Assembly (NCBI GenBank): GCA_003508835.1
Contig: PUFA01000062.1
Span: 310,001 to 374,000, forward strand
Origin: Eonycteris spelaea
Taxonomy: Eukaryota; Chordata; Mammalia; Chiroptera; Pteropodidae
Length of the DNA stretch: 64,000 bases
Direction of reading: 5' to 3'
Shown here: in pieces, positions 33,246-46,250 of the stretch
Position numbering within the stretch: position 1 is the stretch's first letter
Layout of the letters: every line of letters begins with the position of its first letter
The notes under the pieces: generated by a model
The model's input: the letters and a program-made list of their open reading frames with translations, nothing else
What the model was told of the DNA's origin: nothing
Database searches by the model: none
Position numbers and translations under genes: made by a program

Positions 33246-34744
33246 CTGGCTTCAATGAGATGCACCCTGTTCCCTTTAGTTTCTTAAAGGTTAGTTTCAA
33301 TGTGGAAGGTAAAACCATATAATAGACATTCTATACTCTATTTTAAAATTCATGTCTTTAGTGAACTTTGACTCTTTTACCCATGTGTGGTTTTATAGCA
33401 TATGCTTCCATCATTTGAAAAATATTGGATCGCTGAGTTACACATGTCCTCTAATAGTCAACTTCTTTCATTATGCTTTAAAAAAAAATAGACCAATTTT
33501 GATAATATTACCACATCCTTATCAGCAAATCTTAAAGTGTTAGGGAGCTATTAAGTTCATAGCAGCACATAACAGTTTTCAAAATTTCTAATGTTTATTA
33601 GAAAACAAAAATTTTATCATTGGCATAAACTAGTTGTCTCTTGTTTTGCTTGAAGAGACAGGTTCATTTCATTTCCAAGAATCTGAGAATTTGTCTACCT
33701 GATAGTCAAGAATGAGTAACTGTAGTTTACCAGGTTGTCGTTATTTCAAGTAAAAATGGCGTTCTTTGAAAAAAGTTTTTCATTCAACTTATGAGTAAAA
33801 CTATTACATGCATGGTTTTCCTTGAGGTATTTATCATACTTCAATGTACATTAGAAACTTCTTAACACATACTTCCTATTTTGTAATAGAGTGTCTTAAA
33901 AAGACATGTGCTCAAAGGATTTAAAATTTGTCAAGGATCGAAAAGATTTTAGAACTCCCCAAACATTTTGGAAACTGTTGGTGTAGTTCTGTTAATCTAG
34001 CTCCAGATCCTCAAGAACATGATTATAGTAATCATTTTTTATCACTATTATACAGTATTTTTAATTAGTTTACTTTAAGAATTTAATTGCATCACTTCCA
34101 GTTCAATGAATAGCTAATCATTTTTGACCAAAAGGTCAGCAAAATCTCATCGACTTCAGAAACAACTGGAAGTATATCCATATAATACATCAAATTTTTT
34201 GGATGCCCTACTGACAGGAATTGCAAATTCAATAGATATATGTCAGATTTAAAAGGGAGAACACCATTTTTTAAATAAAGCACAATTAAATCATCCATGT
34301 TAAACTATGTAAACTAATAAATGCATTATGAGTATATAAAAAACCATCTTCCTAACCATCATATAGGAAATATATTTGTATAACATTTTATTCATATTAA
34401 TAAGTAAAAATAAAAAATACAATCTTATAGTACATGGGAAATAAATTGAAACCATTGAACTTTACAAAGATATAAAAAGCACTTTATATTCATTAACATA
34501 ATAGATCCAGTAAGATATGTGATGACCTGGATGGTTAAAAATACAATCCTAAAATCATTGAATGTGCAATGCTGATAGGAACTCTTAAGAGAATAGAAGA
34601 TAAAGACAAGTAAAAAGATAGCTATGACAAAGTTTGTAGCTCCTGCCATGATTGTTAACATGGAAGTCATGGAAAATGAAAAGGACCTCATACAGACTAG
34701 GTGCAGGACAGCAGAGGAAAAGTTTTCCAGAAGAAAAGTTATAT
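33246..34744. other. AT-rich unique sequence, nothing recognised
   Basis: The minus-strand frames at 34092-34298 and 34425-34763 (112 codons, hydrophobic, Ser/Phe/Leu-rich) have the composition of chance frames in AT-rich DNA. Confidence 0.45.
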
Positions 34745-35660
34745 GCAGAACAGGAGAGAACAAGGATTTGGCTTAGCAGGGAAGAGTAGTAGGGAGAGAA
34801 AGCATTCTTAGCACAGAGAACAGCCCTGAGTAAGGTACAGAGATTAGGTCACTTGAATCAAATATTTCAGTACATTGTTACAGATTTTAAAGTGGTGAGA
34901 TGAGGGCAGAGATTTAAAGTGATATTTACGTATGATGTGATAGGCAGAAGGGGCGTGGGTGGTACAGGTGGCAGGAGATGATGTTGGAGAGGTAAAAATG
35001 GGCCAGAGATTTAGAAACTGGAAGATTTAAATGATTAGGGAAGTGTTAGTTTAAAATGTAAGCAGAAATTTAAATTTTAAAAAGGATTTTAAGGAGAGGA
35101 CTGGCTCAACAGATTTTCTTTGTATAAGGAAGACTCTGGCTATTATATGGCGAATGGATTATTGGAGATTAGACTAAAAGAAGAAAATTTGTTAGAATCC
35201 TGTGACAATAACCCAGGCCAAAGGTGAGATTGGTAGGAACTGGGAACAGGAAGTACAGGTGAAATAAGATTCCAGAGGTCTTTAAGTAGATTTAAACCAG
35301 CTTTGCATATACCGCGAACAGAAATTTAGAGCAGTCAAGCATGACATTTAGAATTATGGCACAAAAATTGAGAATGTGAAAGGAAAAGGGACTTGTGAAA
35401 AACAAATTGGGATATTTCTGTACATCTTAACTTAATAGTGTCTCTGAGCATCCAATATCCTAGGTGTGATAATCAGCTGAAAAAGAAAATGTGCCTGAAG
35501 TCAGGATAGAGACCTGGGTGAAAGATTTTCAGGGACCAAAAAAGTTCCCGGTAGCTGAGCAATAGAGGCAGTAGATGAGAGAGTTTGGTTAAATTCTGTA
35601 AAAAGAGAAAATGTGGAGGTAAGAATGCTAGAGAGTGAAAATTTTTAAAGTTACTTGAGG
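34745..35660 (-). mobile_element. L2 LINE fragment, reverse orientation
   Basis: A G/A-rich block in reverse L2 order: 'cctgagtaaggtacagag', 'gtgacatgatct'-type region eroded near 35080, 'ctctggctattatatgg', 'acaataacccaggccaaagg' and 'gaccaaaaaagttccc' near 35535. It is strongly diverged, with no frame left. Boundaries are approximate. Confidence 0.62.
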
Positions 35661-35789
35661 GATAAGGAGACAAAGATTATTGGTGTAAATTAGATATCAA
35701 GAGACTGATACCTAGAAAAACATAACCCAGTACACACTGGCATGGGATGGGAATTGCCTGAGCCACAAATGATACTAAGGAGCTTTAAG

Positions 35790-35872
35790 GAGGGTGGGGG
35801 CAGGGGGCGAGATAAAGGGAAGGAGAGAAGAAAGGAGGGAGGGAAGGGGAGAGAGAAAGAGAAAGAAAATAC
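35790..35872. repeat. Purine-rich (GA/GGGA) tract
   Basis: About 80 nt of nearly pure G/A, with 'ggtgggggcagggggcgag' at its left end. Several G-runs lie close enough for quadruplex formation to be conceivable. Confidence 0.85.
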
Positions 35873-36850
35873 AGGCAGAGTCAAAGAGAAAACAAAAATT
35901 CCTACATAAACCTGGATAGAAACTTTATTACTCTCTAGAGAATGAAATCAGAGCTTCTCTGTATATTTATAATTTGCATTAGATGTAAGTCTTATGTTAC
36001 TACATGAAATAGTGTATATAGTTCTCTTTTCCTATTGTAGGTTGAATGAACAAAAAAAATTACAATTGTAACAAATTCACATAAGCACCATATATGCATA
36101 GACTGGCAATTTCCTTTAAGAGTCAGGCTTTCAGATTATATCTGTTAATTCTTAGACTTGTTAATTCTTAGAATGCTATTCTAATGAGCCTTATTTCTGT
36201 TATGTAAGTGATAATTTTAGACATTGTTTGACTTAATTCCAAAAAAGTTTAAGAAGGTGCTGTCATTTAATCAATTAACAATTCTGCAGTTTTATTGTAA
36301 GCCATTTTACAGATGGTTCTAATATATATTTAAAAAAGAATAAATAAGAACAAATCAACTGAGACAGGCAGAAAAGACTACCTTTATTTCTTCCATTCAC
36401 AAATGGGACAATTTGCTTCGTCTTTCCTTATGATGAGTTTTGGAGAAATAAAATTGTACTGGAATGGAAGATGCTCCTTAATCTTGTTGCTAGGAGCAAT
36501 CATTTTTGTAACCTCTTATAAACTCGGTGACAGGTAATGATACCTTTGGTGCTCTTAAGATTTGAAAATACTTTCTCTTATACATTATAGTTCTTTTTTT
36601 GGTTATATGAATTTGAAATTGTCAAAAATTATATAAAGACTCCTAAATTTATCAAATACATAAAGGCAGAAACATAAAATCTTGTCTTGAGTTATATTTT
36701 TACTTTTTCCTCCTGTACCTAGAGAGCGTCCAGGGACTTCTGTTGTGCCTGAATATGGTTTCAGAATCCTTTTCCAAATAACACTACAGGCATCAAGTAC
36801 ATTCAAATGGTTTGGCATGGAGATGGAACCGAGATGATAGTCTTACTGTA
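35873..36850. other. Unique sequence, nothing recognised
   Basis: The portion 36360-36560 is slightly less AT-rich. No frame or family recognised. Confidence 0.45.
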
Positions 36851-36854
36851 TTAC

Positions 36855-37115
36855 TTTTTTATTGATATATAATTGGCAAATAACATTATTTTCAGGTGTA
36901 CAACATAATGATTCGCTGTTTATCTATACAGATTTCCAAATGATCACAGTGAGTCTAGTTAACATCCATTACCACACAGTTACAATTTTGTTTCTTATGC
37001 TGATAAATTTTAAGATCTACTCTCTTAGCAAATTTCAGATCTACAATGCAGTACTATTAACCATAGTCACCATGCTTTATATTACATCTCCAATTATTTT
37101 ATTATAGAAATTGAA
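36855..37115 (-). mobile_element. L1M 3' UTR, reverse orientation
   Basis: A clear match in order: 'tttattgatatataattggc', 'ttcaggtgtacaacataatg', 'gagtctagttaacatccatt', 'agatctactctcttagca' and 'ccatagtcaccatgctttat'. The 81-codon frame across it is accidental. Confidence 0.88.
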
Positions 37116-37439
37116 ACACTGAAGTGAATGAAATTCAAAATTAGCTCAGTAGTAGCAAACAGAAGATTAAATTGCATGTTCATCCCTATATGTCTTTAAG
37201 ATAAGAAAAGTAGTATTTGGTGAAATCAAATGTCAGTATCAGGTCATTAGATCCCATTGGTTCATCTAGATATTGGTACAGCACTGCTTCCTCTGGAACA
37301 AAGCTCTTGTTGTAGGTTGGAACAAAGTCCTTCCTTTTAATTTTCAACTTCAGATTCTGTCTATGGTTCTTTATTTGCTAGTACACTCTTTGCAGATTCC
37401 TAATGATTAATGCTAAAACATAAAAAGTGAACTCATGAG
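37116..37439. other. Unique sequence, nothing recognised
   Basis: Spacer between the L1 3' end and the L2 remnant. Confidence 0.45.
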
Positions 37440-37880
37440 CTCTTCCCTTCTCTCCACAGTGCTTACTCCTTTTATATTGTTCCCTTAACTTGCCAAACAC
37501 CACAAGTATTAACATTCATGCAAATGCCTAAACCTGGGTTGTCATCTTTGACTGCACTTGATTCCCTTGCCTCACCCCTTCCATCACTAATTCTGAGTAT
37601 TCTCTTCCTGATTATCTCACAGATCTATAAATCTGAGTCCCAGTGTCTTTAGCCTTTATTTCTTTCTGTCTAGTAAATAGCCTCTTAAAAGTGATCTTCC
37701 TTGATTTTCTCTTCCTCAACACTTCCAATCTACTCACTGCTCTGTCCCAGTAAAATAGAAGTCTATGCATGTGTTTTCCTATTTCTCTTAAAGTCTAAGA
37801 TATTTACTAAAATTTACAAGTCTCTATAATACTAAGACTAATCTCTCTTAATGTCCCCTTGGCCTATCTATTTGAAATAG
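37440..37880 (+). mobile_element. L2 LINE, left half
   Basis: Pyrimidine-rich L2 texture in order: 'gggttgtcatctttgactgc', 'catcactaattctgag', 'atcttccttgattttc' and 'taagtctctataata'-like decay products. It continues at 38291 after an L1 3' end, so the two halves are probably one L2. Confidence 0.6.
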
Positions 37881-37884
37881 ACTA

Positions 37885-38290
37885 TTTTTTAGAGCCTTCT
37901 TAGATTCACAGCAAAATTAAGTGGAAGATACAGAGATTTCCTATATGCTCCCTCCTCTTTAACATGCATAGCCTCTCTCATTGTAAATCCTAACCAGAGT
38001 GGTACATTTGTTACAATTGATGAACCTACATTAATGCATCATTATCACACAAAGTCCATAGTTTACCTTAGGGTTTCCTCTTGGTGTTGTACATTCTATA
38101 GGTTTGAACAAATACATAATGATATGGATCTACCATTACAGCATCATACAGAATAGTTCTGCCCTGAAAATCCTTTTAGCTCTGCCTGTTCATCTCTCCT
38201 CCCAACCATCTCCATAGTTTTGCCTTTTCTAGAATTTCATATGGTTGGAATCATATAGTATGTAGTCTCTGTCTAACTTTTAAACTCCAA
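37885..38290 (-). mobile_element. L1M 3' end inserted in L2, reverse orientation
   Basis: The same family as 1884-2225: 'ttagattcacagcaaaatta', 'gtggtacatttgttacaatt', 'ttcctcttggtgttgtacat', 'atagttttgccttttctaga' and 'catatggttggaatcatata'. An A-run lies at 38298-38310. Confidence 0.85.
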
Positions 38291-38700
38291 TTATAAAAAA
38301 AAAAAAATCTACCTCTTAAGATAGGCCCAGTGCTCTACTTTTTTTTCCACATGTGCTATTGCTTCAGCATACTTCTTCCTCTATTCCCCTATATAACATT
38401 ATATTTCAGTTCTCAGCTGACATGCCACTTTCTTTGAGAAACTTTATCGAAATTTCCCAGAATAAGTTATCTTTCCTATACATGTCCCCATGGCATGCTG
38501 TATATCTATCTTCCTAGGATTTAATTTCATAAATAAATGATTATCCTTAATTATATGTATGAGATTCTTTTGTCCTGCATATTTTAAATTTGTTTAGGAC
38601 AAGTGTTTGTCTATTATTTATACTGCTGCATTTCCACCAAATAGCATAGACATTATTGTATATTAAATGATTAAATAATTTGAATAACTAAGAGTAGTGC
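38291..38700 (+). mobile_element. L2 LINE, right half with 3' end
   Basis: It continues the L2 order after the insertion: 'tctcagctgacatgccactt', 'gagaaactttatcgaaat', 'ggacaagtgtttgtctatt' and a closing AT-rich 'attaaatgattaaataatttga'. Together with 37440-37880 it gives about 850 bp of L2. Confidence 0.6.
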
Positions 38701-40439
38701 CCATGTACCATATGGGGAAGTAGGGTAAGTACAACATTAACCAGAACAATAAATAAATACAGATTATGAAAACTGCACTCTGAAAGTTCATATGGAGAAC
38801 GACCTAACACATACTTCATAATAACCTATGTATTACATATGCAGTTAGGGAATCATAATCTTAAGAACTGAATAAGCCAATCTAAATTAAAATGCTAAGA
38901 AGTGTATATGCTTCATAACAGTCCTTTACAGTTACAAACATATGAAAATGTCAGTAAGTAAAATTTTCTTGCTAGAAGCCATAGAAGAATGTATATAAAA
39001 TATCTATTTAAAAATGATATCTATTTTCAGACATAGGTAGTTATTTTAGTGGTCTGAAAGAGAAGTTTTTTTTCCTCATTATTAACTTTCTTCTAATTGA
39101 TTTAGGCATCCTCCTAAAGAAAGCTTTTCTTTTTTCCCTTAATCTTCCCCAAACTTTTAGATAATATTCTTACATACCCTTTTGGAGAAACTTATACATA
39201 TAAAAAGATAGGCAAATCATAGTGCCTTTGTCTTAAGCAAAACTCTCCGGCCCAATTTTGGAAGACAGAAATAGAAAGGAGGTTGCTGACTGTATATTTC
39301 TATTGGGCAAACAGTATCACTTACTTAAAACATACCAGTGCCCAGAACCGAGCCACATAAACAGGTGGGAAATGTATAAAATAATGCTGTGTAAGCTCCC
39401 TTGGGGATATGAAGACAGACAGATTGATTTTACTTTCTGTTTTTTTCTTTATAGAAATCTTTCTAGTGAAGGAACTCTCATAAAATTTATAGCTCAGGTG
39501 TTTATAAAGAATGAAAAAGAATATTTAAGAGTTTTTTTTGATGTTTTCAAATGGGCTTTTACCCAGGATATTAATAGGCCTGTAGGCATCAACTTCACAT
39601 GGATGTTAACAGCTCTGTATAAAGTATATTTAACTGTATACCTCTTGCTAGGTTTGTAAAGTATATTTTATCTCTATAATTTATAATGCATAATGACTCT
39701 GATTATATGGGAATAATATATTTTTTAGTTTATTCTACTTTCTGTTATTCACTCGCTCCATCTTTAACTGTCTGCTATTACATTGTGAGATGATACCAGT
39801 TGCTGTTCCCAGTATTAAATTTGATAAAAAATTTACCAAAAGTTTATTTGTAGGAAAACAAAATCTCTAAAAATATCTTTGGTTTCAAGTACTTTTTCAT
39901 TATATATTATTGAATGAGACACAAAAAAATGACAAAAGTGATGATTTAATTAGAAGAGAATACATCGTTTATCAAAATTTAAACTTAAAGTACACATTCA
40001 TAACCTTACTATGGAGGCCTCAAGCATATTGATTAGCATTCTAATGAAAGTTGTATTTTTCCCACCTAGCTTGAAGGTGCAATATAAGCCTTTTAAGCAA
40101 ACAGTCCCATTGAGACTATTTGAGCCTGTGATCAGTAATAACCCTGTGGAACTGGAACCTAGTCAAAAGTCATAAGAAATCTTACCAGCCCGTTAGGTAA
40201 TTGCTCATTGGGATCAGGAAAATAGCACATCTTCAAAAGGCTAACAAAATATAATGTCCAGCAGCCAGAAGTGAGTATTGGCAGTCTCAGAGAAAAGTCA
40301 ATACCATTTTTTAATTTAATTTTAATAATCATGTTATTTGATGTAATTAAAAGTTGGTAACCTGGCATCTTATAGTACAGAAATCTTAATGGTTTATTCT
40401 GTACCATGAATATTTCATCTTATTTAATCAGACCAAAAA
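38701..40439. other. Unique sequence with the window's longest open frame (39258-39659)
   Basis: The 133-codon plus-strand frame at 39258-39659 starts MEDRNRKEVADC and has the charged, mixed composition of protein in its first half, then becomes Phe/Tyr/Leu-rich. I recognise no domain, signal or family. There is no convincing promoter or processed-pseudogene signature. I treat it as unproven and probably chance. The rest of the stretch holds nothing I recognise. Confidence 0.35.
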
Positions 40440-41262
40440 TTCAGTCTGCCTTTATTTTCTTTTTCTCGCATCCTATTTCCAAGCCATCAAATTATATCCA
40501 AATTCTTGCCACTTCATAACCTCTGCTGCTTTTTTTAATGCTATCACCCTGGCTAAGTCTTTTTAACTAGTCAATCTGATTCTATTTTCATTCTTCTACA
40601 AACCATTTGCAATACAACACCCATTGTGACCCCTTCAGAGACATAACACAGATCAAACCATTCCTCACCTCAAAATCCCCTGACATCTCCCATTTTATTC
40701 AGAGTCAAAGCCAAGAACATTACAGCGGTTCACAATATTGGACCACAATCGGACCCTCAGTTTCCTGATTTCATCTCCTACTACTCCCTCTCTTAATCAC
40801 TCTTTCACCTATATCACTTCCTCACTGTGCCTTAAATATTCCAGGTCTGTCTCAGCCACAAAGCCCTTGCATTGGATGCCCTTTTACCTGGACAGGACTT
40901 TTCCCACAGATAGCCACATAGCTAGCACCTTCCCATCTTTTAAGTCTTTGCATAAATATCATCTTCTCAAAGAAGCACTGCCGTAAACATTCTCTTTAAA
41001 ATTGTGACCTGTCCCCATCCTTCATAGATTGGTGTATATGATTCAATTTATCCTGCTCTATTTCTTTTTCCCCTTCAGTGACACTTATGACCTTCTAGTT
41101 TGCAATGCAATTTATTGTTTATTATGCTGTTTATGAAAGCTCTGCAGGGCAAGATTTTTTTTTTTTTGTAATAGTTTTGTTCAACGATGCATTTCAAGTG
41201 CTCAGAACAGTGATTATAACATAGTAGACATCCAATAGTATCTAAGCGAATGAAAGAATGAT
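40440..41262 (+). mobile_element. L2 LINE 3' portion
   Basis: About 820 bp in L2 order: 'atcaaaccattcctcacctc', 'agtcaaagccaagaacatt', 'cacaaagcccttgcattgg', 'ttaagtctttgcataaat', 'atcttctcaaagaagcact', 'gctctgcagggcaagat', 'agtgctcagaacagtg' and the terminal 'acatagtagacatccaat'. A T-run at 41154-41167 is internal. The 82-codon frame at 40738 is a leftover of this element or chance. Confidence 0.8.
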
Positions 41263-43445
41263 AATCGCATCTGTGCCTTGACTGCTTGCCAAACAGAGTT
41301 TTTTTTTTTTTTTAAATGACTTTTGATAGCAGAGGGCAAACCAGATCATCAGAAGGTTCACAAACTGCAGTGAGACATTTTATAGTATATCTTGTTAGAC
41401 TGAGGTATGAGCTAATGTTTGCACTATAGTATTTCAATGAAGACTGGCTGTATTATGGAATACAAATTATTACCTTATAAGTAACCTTGCCTTATGTTCT
41501 AAGGTAACATTACCATGTTACCTTATAACAATATGTCTTTTCTTTAATATTTCTCAACATTTTACAATTTTTTACACAGTTGTAAATTTTGGAACAGTGG
41601 GCAAATATTAAAATATTTAAAACATTTTACATGCCTATAGTCATGACAATAGCTCTTGAATTTAGATAATAATAGAATCACTTGAAAAAAATTAAAGTGT
41701 TGGAGTTAAATAAAATATCCTTTATATATGTGATATCAAACTACACACACATACATATGCAAATTGAAACTGCCTTTGGCAATGATAAAATTCTGAAGAA
41801 ATGATCTTGAAAATAAGTAAAATACCTGAATTGTATTATTTGATTTCGGGCTAACTTTTACTATAACATCTTATATTATAATACTTGAAGATTTTCCTGT
41901 GGAAATTGAAATGAGCCTGAACACTATATTTTCTGACTCTTTATAGTTTCAAAATGCACAATGGAATAAATAAGCTCGATATTTGAAACTTTTGTTATAT
42001 AGGACACAAAGGTATATAGAGAGTTTTTAAAATACTTAGAAAGGAAAAAGTTGCTGGTTTTTTTTTTTTTTTTTTTACCTTAGTAGTGGAAATAAAAAGT
42101 TCCAAATGCAGTCAAGTACATTAGCAATAGATATTTATTCTTGATTTTGCTAATAATTATTTCTTTGTCTTTTGCAAATGGGAATGAGGGTAACGGCAAC
42201 AATAGCATTAAGAACAAAATCAGAAGTAAAAATACATATTGGGATGCCTACTATGTGTTAAATGGTATACATGTGCCAGTTTTTCAATGCTTGAGGATAA
42301 TGCTAAAGTAACTTCTGAAATTAAAGATTTTTTTTTTTATCATTGTAAAACTGCTGTGGAAAGAAAACATCTTAGAATATTGTCTGAGAAAAGAACTATT
42401 TGCTTTTTCTTATTATGGAGACTATTCATCCCCTTTGATATTTGTGAGAAAATCTTTGCTATCAATATATCTGTAATATAACATTTTAAATCTGGCCACT
42501 AATCAATGCCACCCAGATAATCAAGAATATATAACAGTAACCTGCATTAAAATTAATGAATTATTAAGTAACTAGGGAGATGTGAGGTTTACAAATTAAA
42601 TGTGATTTTGAGAGACTATGACTCTAAAATAATTATGAGCGCATGACAAGTTTCAGGGAAGGAAGAGTTCTGATGACATGAGAGTATGTGAACTCTGTTA
42701 TTATGGTTTGTACTAGGGCTAAATCACGCTGGGTTATTGGAATTTTTTTATAGATAAATGATTTTAGAAGTATATGCTAAGGTTAACATTGCAATCAGAA
42801 AAGTAAAATGTTTATTGAAATCAATAAGCAAACCAATATCAACTACTGTCCAAGGAAGGTAACCCTGAACCATTGCATGTTCAGGTTGTACTTCTGCAAA
42901 TCATCAGGAGTATTTTAATACTGAACGAGGCAGATTGAAGTTCAGCCTCAAGATCACTAGGACTCTGAGTAGACTAAAATAATCAACATGTGGGTTTATC
43001 AGTGATTTCAAATTAGTTACATTGTTTTTAGTCATTCTAAAAGCCTACTTATTAAGAGTTTACTTCCTAAAATATAACGTATAAAGAAAAATATACTAAG
43101 ATTTTATTAGACAAAATTAATTCATATAACTACATTTGGATTCTATTAGCTAATAATAAAGGGTGACTTTTTTTAAATGGCAGGCAGGGAAGCTAGTCTG
43201 GACATCATATGTAAGCGTGTGTGTGTGTTTGCCTACATATAAATATAATGTTTGTATTTATAAGTACACTCTTTCAATGTTCTAAGCTTTCTTATCAGCT
43301 GTGGAAATTGCATCAAATTTTTCATAAAATGTTTTTCAAAAGATTTAATATATAAGAAATCTCTTTTAATACATACTTTTAAAAAATTACTTGCAATCAA
43401 ACTAATTATGTCTATGCTGTAATAATGGTATTTTAGGATAATATG
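41263..43445. other. AT-rich unique sequence, nothing recognised
   Basis: T-runs occur at 41300-41313 and 42056-42076. The 80-codon frame at 42239-42481 shows no family features. Confidence 0.45.
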
Positions 43446-43505
43446 GAATAATGGTTAGGACATAGATTTAGAAGCCAGCTAACCTAGTTTGATGCTCAGC
43501 TGAAG
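43446..43505 (+). mobile_element. MIR SINE fragment
   Basis: 'aataatggttaggacataga', 'tttagaagccagctaacct' and 'agtttgatgctcagctg' match the tRNA-derived head of MIR. The body is missing. Confidence 0.6.
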
Positions 43506-43530
43506 GAAGGAATGGAAGGAAGGAAGGAAC
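43502..43530. repeat. Short (GGAA)n repeat
   Basis: About six GGAA-type units directly after the MIR fragment. Confidence 0.9.
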
Positions 43531-44759
43531 AAAGTTGACCCATTGTCAAAAAACAAAAAGAAACCAAAAACAACAACAAAAAAACACCTTTAGCTGTCAC
43601 ATGATAGACTCCCAATAATGGCCATCTCAAAATTCATAGCCTCGCTCCACCCCCTGAACTGAACATTATAGCATGACGGATTAACTCGATTTAATTGTGT
43701 TAAATTAAGTTAAAATTTTATGTATTACAGATTTATTTAGTTTTATCAAATATTCTGTTTAGGAAAAAAACAGATTTTTTTGTTTTTTATTATTATTATA
43801 GATAAATGATTTTAAAAGTACACCAATAGTAAAATTAATGATATCTTCAGTGGTTCTATAGAATTAATTTTCACTACCACCTAATGAAATTCAGTGAAAG
43901 TATTGCTGAGTAAAAAAAGGACATTTAAGATACTTTGTGGCAGAGGCTATGTCTAAAAATAGTTTACTAATATCTAATTTAAAGTTATTTACAGGAGAAT
44001 GTAGACATATTGGAAGAAAGGATCTAGGAAGAGTTAAAAAGAAAAAGATAACGTACATAATTTTAGAGTGTTAAGCAATACATGAGCCATTGTCTAGGAC
44101 CATTATGACATTTACTGACATTATTTGTATTAGGAAAATGCATTTTTAGTTTTAAACCGCCATAATACAAACACTTCTGAATACAATCTGTTCACAGGTT
44201 AGAGAAAAGTATGCAAAAGTTGAAGTATATGGTTTCCCATGGGAGAGTATAAAATACTACAGATTATCTAAAGATTTTCTTTTATCTTTGCCAATAAGGA
44301 GCTTAGATTAATTTATAGAATCTATGATTTTTTAAATTCATTTATTTCAATGATTTAGGTTACTGCTTATCTGCATAGTAAACAAGAAAATAAAGCAGAA
44401 AACAAAACAATAAAATTAGATTTTGAGGACATCCTCATGCTGAAAATAAGCTGTTAGGATCAAATAAGAGAGTGCTGTTTTTGACACTGGACTTCTCTGG
44501 TCTTATGCAGGGGTGGATTTATCACATGAGTCACTCCAGTTCCCTCACTAAGAAACTTACCATGTAGGAGAGAGAAAAAAATGCCTTGAGCATAAATTCT
44601 ATATCAGACTTTGCTCTGGAGACACCATTGCCATTAAGGATATTTATTTTTCACCAAAATACAAGAGCATTGAGTAGCTTTTTCTCTATTTTCCAATAAA
44701 ATATAAAATTTGTCTCCCATGTACTAAGTGCAATATGTCTGATAACCATAAAGATGAAC
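43531..44759. other. AT-rich unique sequence, nothing recognised
   Basis: No frame or family recognised. Confidence 0.45.
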
Positions 44760-44945
44760 TTCATTCATTAATTACTCATATATTGGTTGTGTAATACACA
44801 TTTATCGCATCCTCCATTGTATTTTATATTAGGGATGTAAAGGGGAAAGAGATGTGATCTTTATGCTCAGAGAGTTCACAGTTTATTTTGGGGGTGCAAA
44901 AATGCAAAGAAATGATTAAAACATGCTATGGAATATGAAATTATA
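44760..44945 (-). mobile_element. L2/MIR-type 3' end, reverse orientation
   Basis: 'attcattaattactcatata', 'ttagggatgtaaaggggaa' and 'gctcagagagttcacagttt' follow the reverse of an L2/MIR end (the 'ggagctcacagtct' landmark). Strongly eroded. Confidence 0.5.
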
Positions 44946-45139
44946 TTACTTGTAAAAATTAAAAAGAGTAGAACAGAGACAATAGATAATCCTATTGGAA
45001 TCTCTATGAGTGTTTTATAGAGCATTGAAACATTGATAAAAAGACTATGACGCATTAGATAATAAAATATATATCAGCTGTGTACCATTTTAATCAATCC
45101 AAAAATTTGTTAAATTTATTCTTTAATATCTTTTAATAC

Positions 45140-45330
45140 TTATATTGTTATTAAACATTCGTTTGAAGACTGGGAAGATTTTAACATGATTTACATTCTC
45201 TGAAAAACCAAATTTACTTATTAGATAAGGGTATAATTTGTTGAAGAATCTAGGAAAAAATATATGTGTATATAGAAAATGGACATTTGCCTGTTGAAGA
45301 AATAAAACTTAACTGGTTTATTTTTTTCAA
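45140..45330. repeat. Diverged direct duplication B, copy 1
   Basis: Recurs at 45905-46060 in the same orientation. Shared stretches are 'aacatgattta', 'aatttactta', 'ataagggtataattt', 'aaaatggacat' and 'gaagaaata..actta..tggtt'. No named family recognised. Confidence 0.75.
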
Positions 45331-45904
45331 TCTATATGTGATGTAAATGGAAATATTTAAGAGGGAAATAGGCCATTTCCTGAACTAGATTGTGAGGAAG
45401 GATAAAAATTAATCTGAGAATAAACTGCTACAAAAATAAGCTAGTGAAAAAACAGTACATTTGTACATGTCAGTAGCGTTCTGATTCCTAAGTTAAATAT
45501 TAAGTGGATATTCTTCAGCATGCAGTCATAGTGCTCAGCAGAGACATCTGACTATATAATCCCTCAAAACGCCCCATCTGAGGAAATAAAACTAATTTAA
45601 TGTACATATTTGGCTAAACATTTCATATATGTTATTCTTTGTTTTTCCTCTTAAAGAAATTAGGTAGTCAATTTAGAGTACTTTTCAAATTTACTGATTG
45701 CTATCAAATTTTTGTAATCAACATATCATTGAGAAAATAAATGTAATGTCCACAGTGCCGGACATATAGATGTTGCTTGATGGTTGGTGCCCTTCACTTA
45801 TAAAATTTAGCAGGTGATAAACTAAAAAATGAATAAATGAAAAGTGAATGGTTAAAAGTAGACAAACTCTGCTGCTAGTGTTTATTGAAAATAAGGAATT
45901 TTAA
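45331..45904. other. Spacer between duplication B copies
   Basis: AT-rich; no frame. A faint L2/MIR-like end near 45752-45800 is too weak to call. Confidence 0.4.
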
Positions 45905-46060
45905 ATATATTATTAAATTTAAAATGTTCATTGTCAAAAATGGGAACATTTCAACATGATTTATATTTTCTAATTTACTTAATGAATAAGGGGTATAATT
46001 TTGATTTAAAAAATGGACATATATCTGTAGAAGAAATAGGACTTAAGTGGTTATTTTCTT
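45905..46060. repeat. Diverged direct duplication B, copy 2
   Basis: Partner of 45140-45330, shorter by about 35 bp through indels. Confidence 0.75.
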
Positions 46061-46250
46061 AGAATCCACCTTATTATTCTGAAAACTTGAATAATTCATA
46101 AGATTCCATATTTATTTACTAATTTTCACCAAGTAATGGTCATGTGGTCAGTTACAATGTTTAGTGTATCAACTGACAGGTAGAAATAAAAGCCACTAGT
46201 CACTACAGAGTTAGGCTTTCTTGTACAGAAATTTTTTTTGTTACTTAAGT

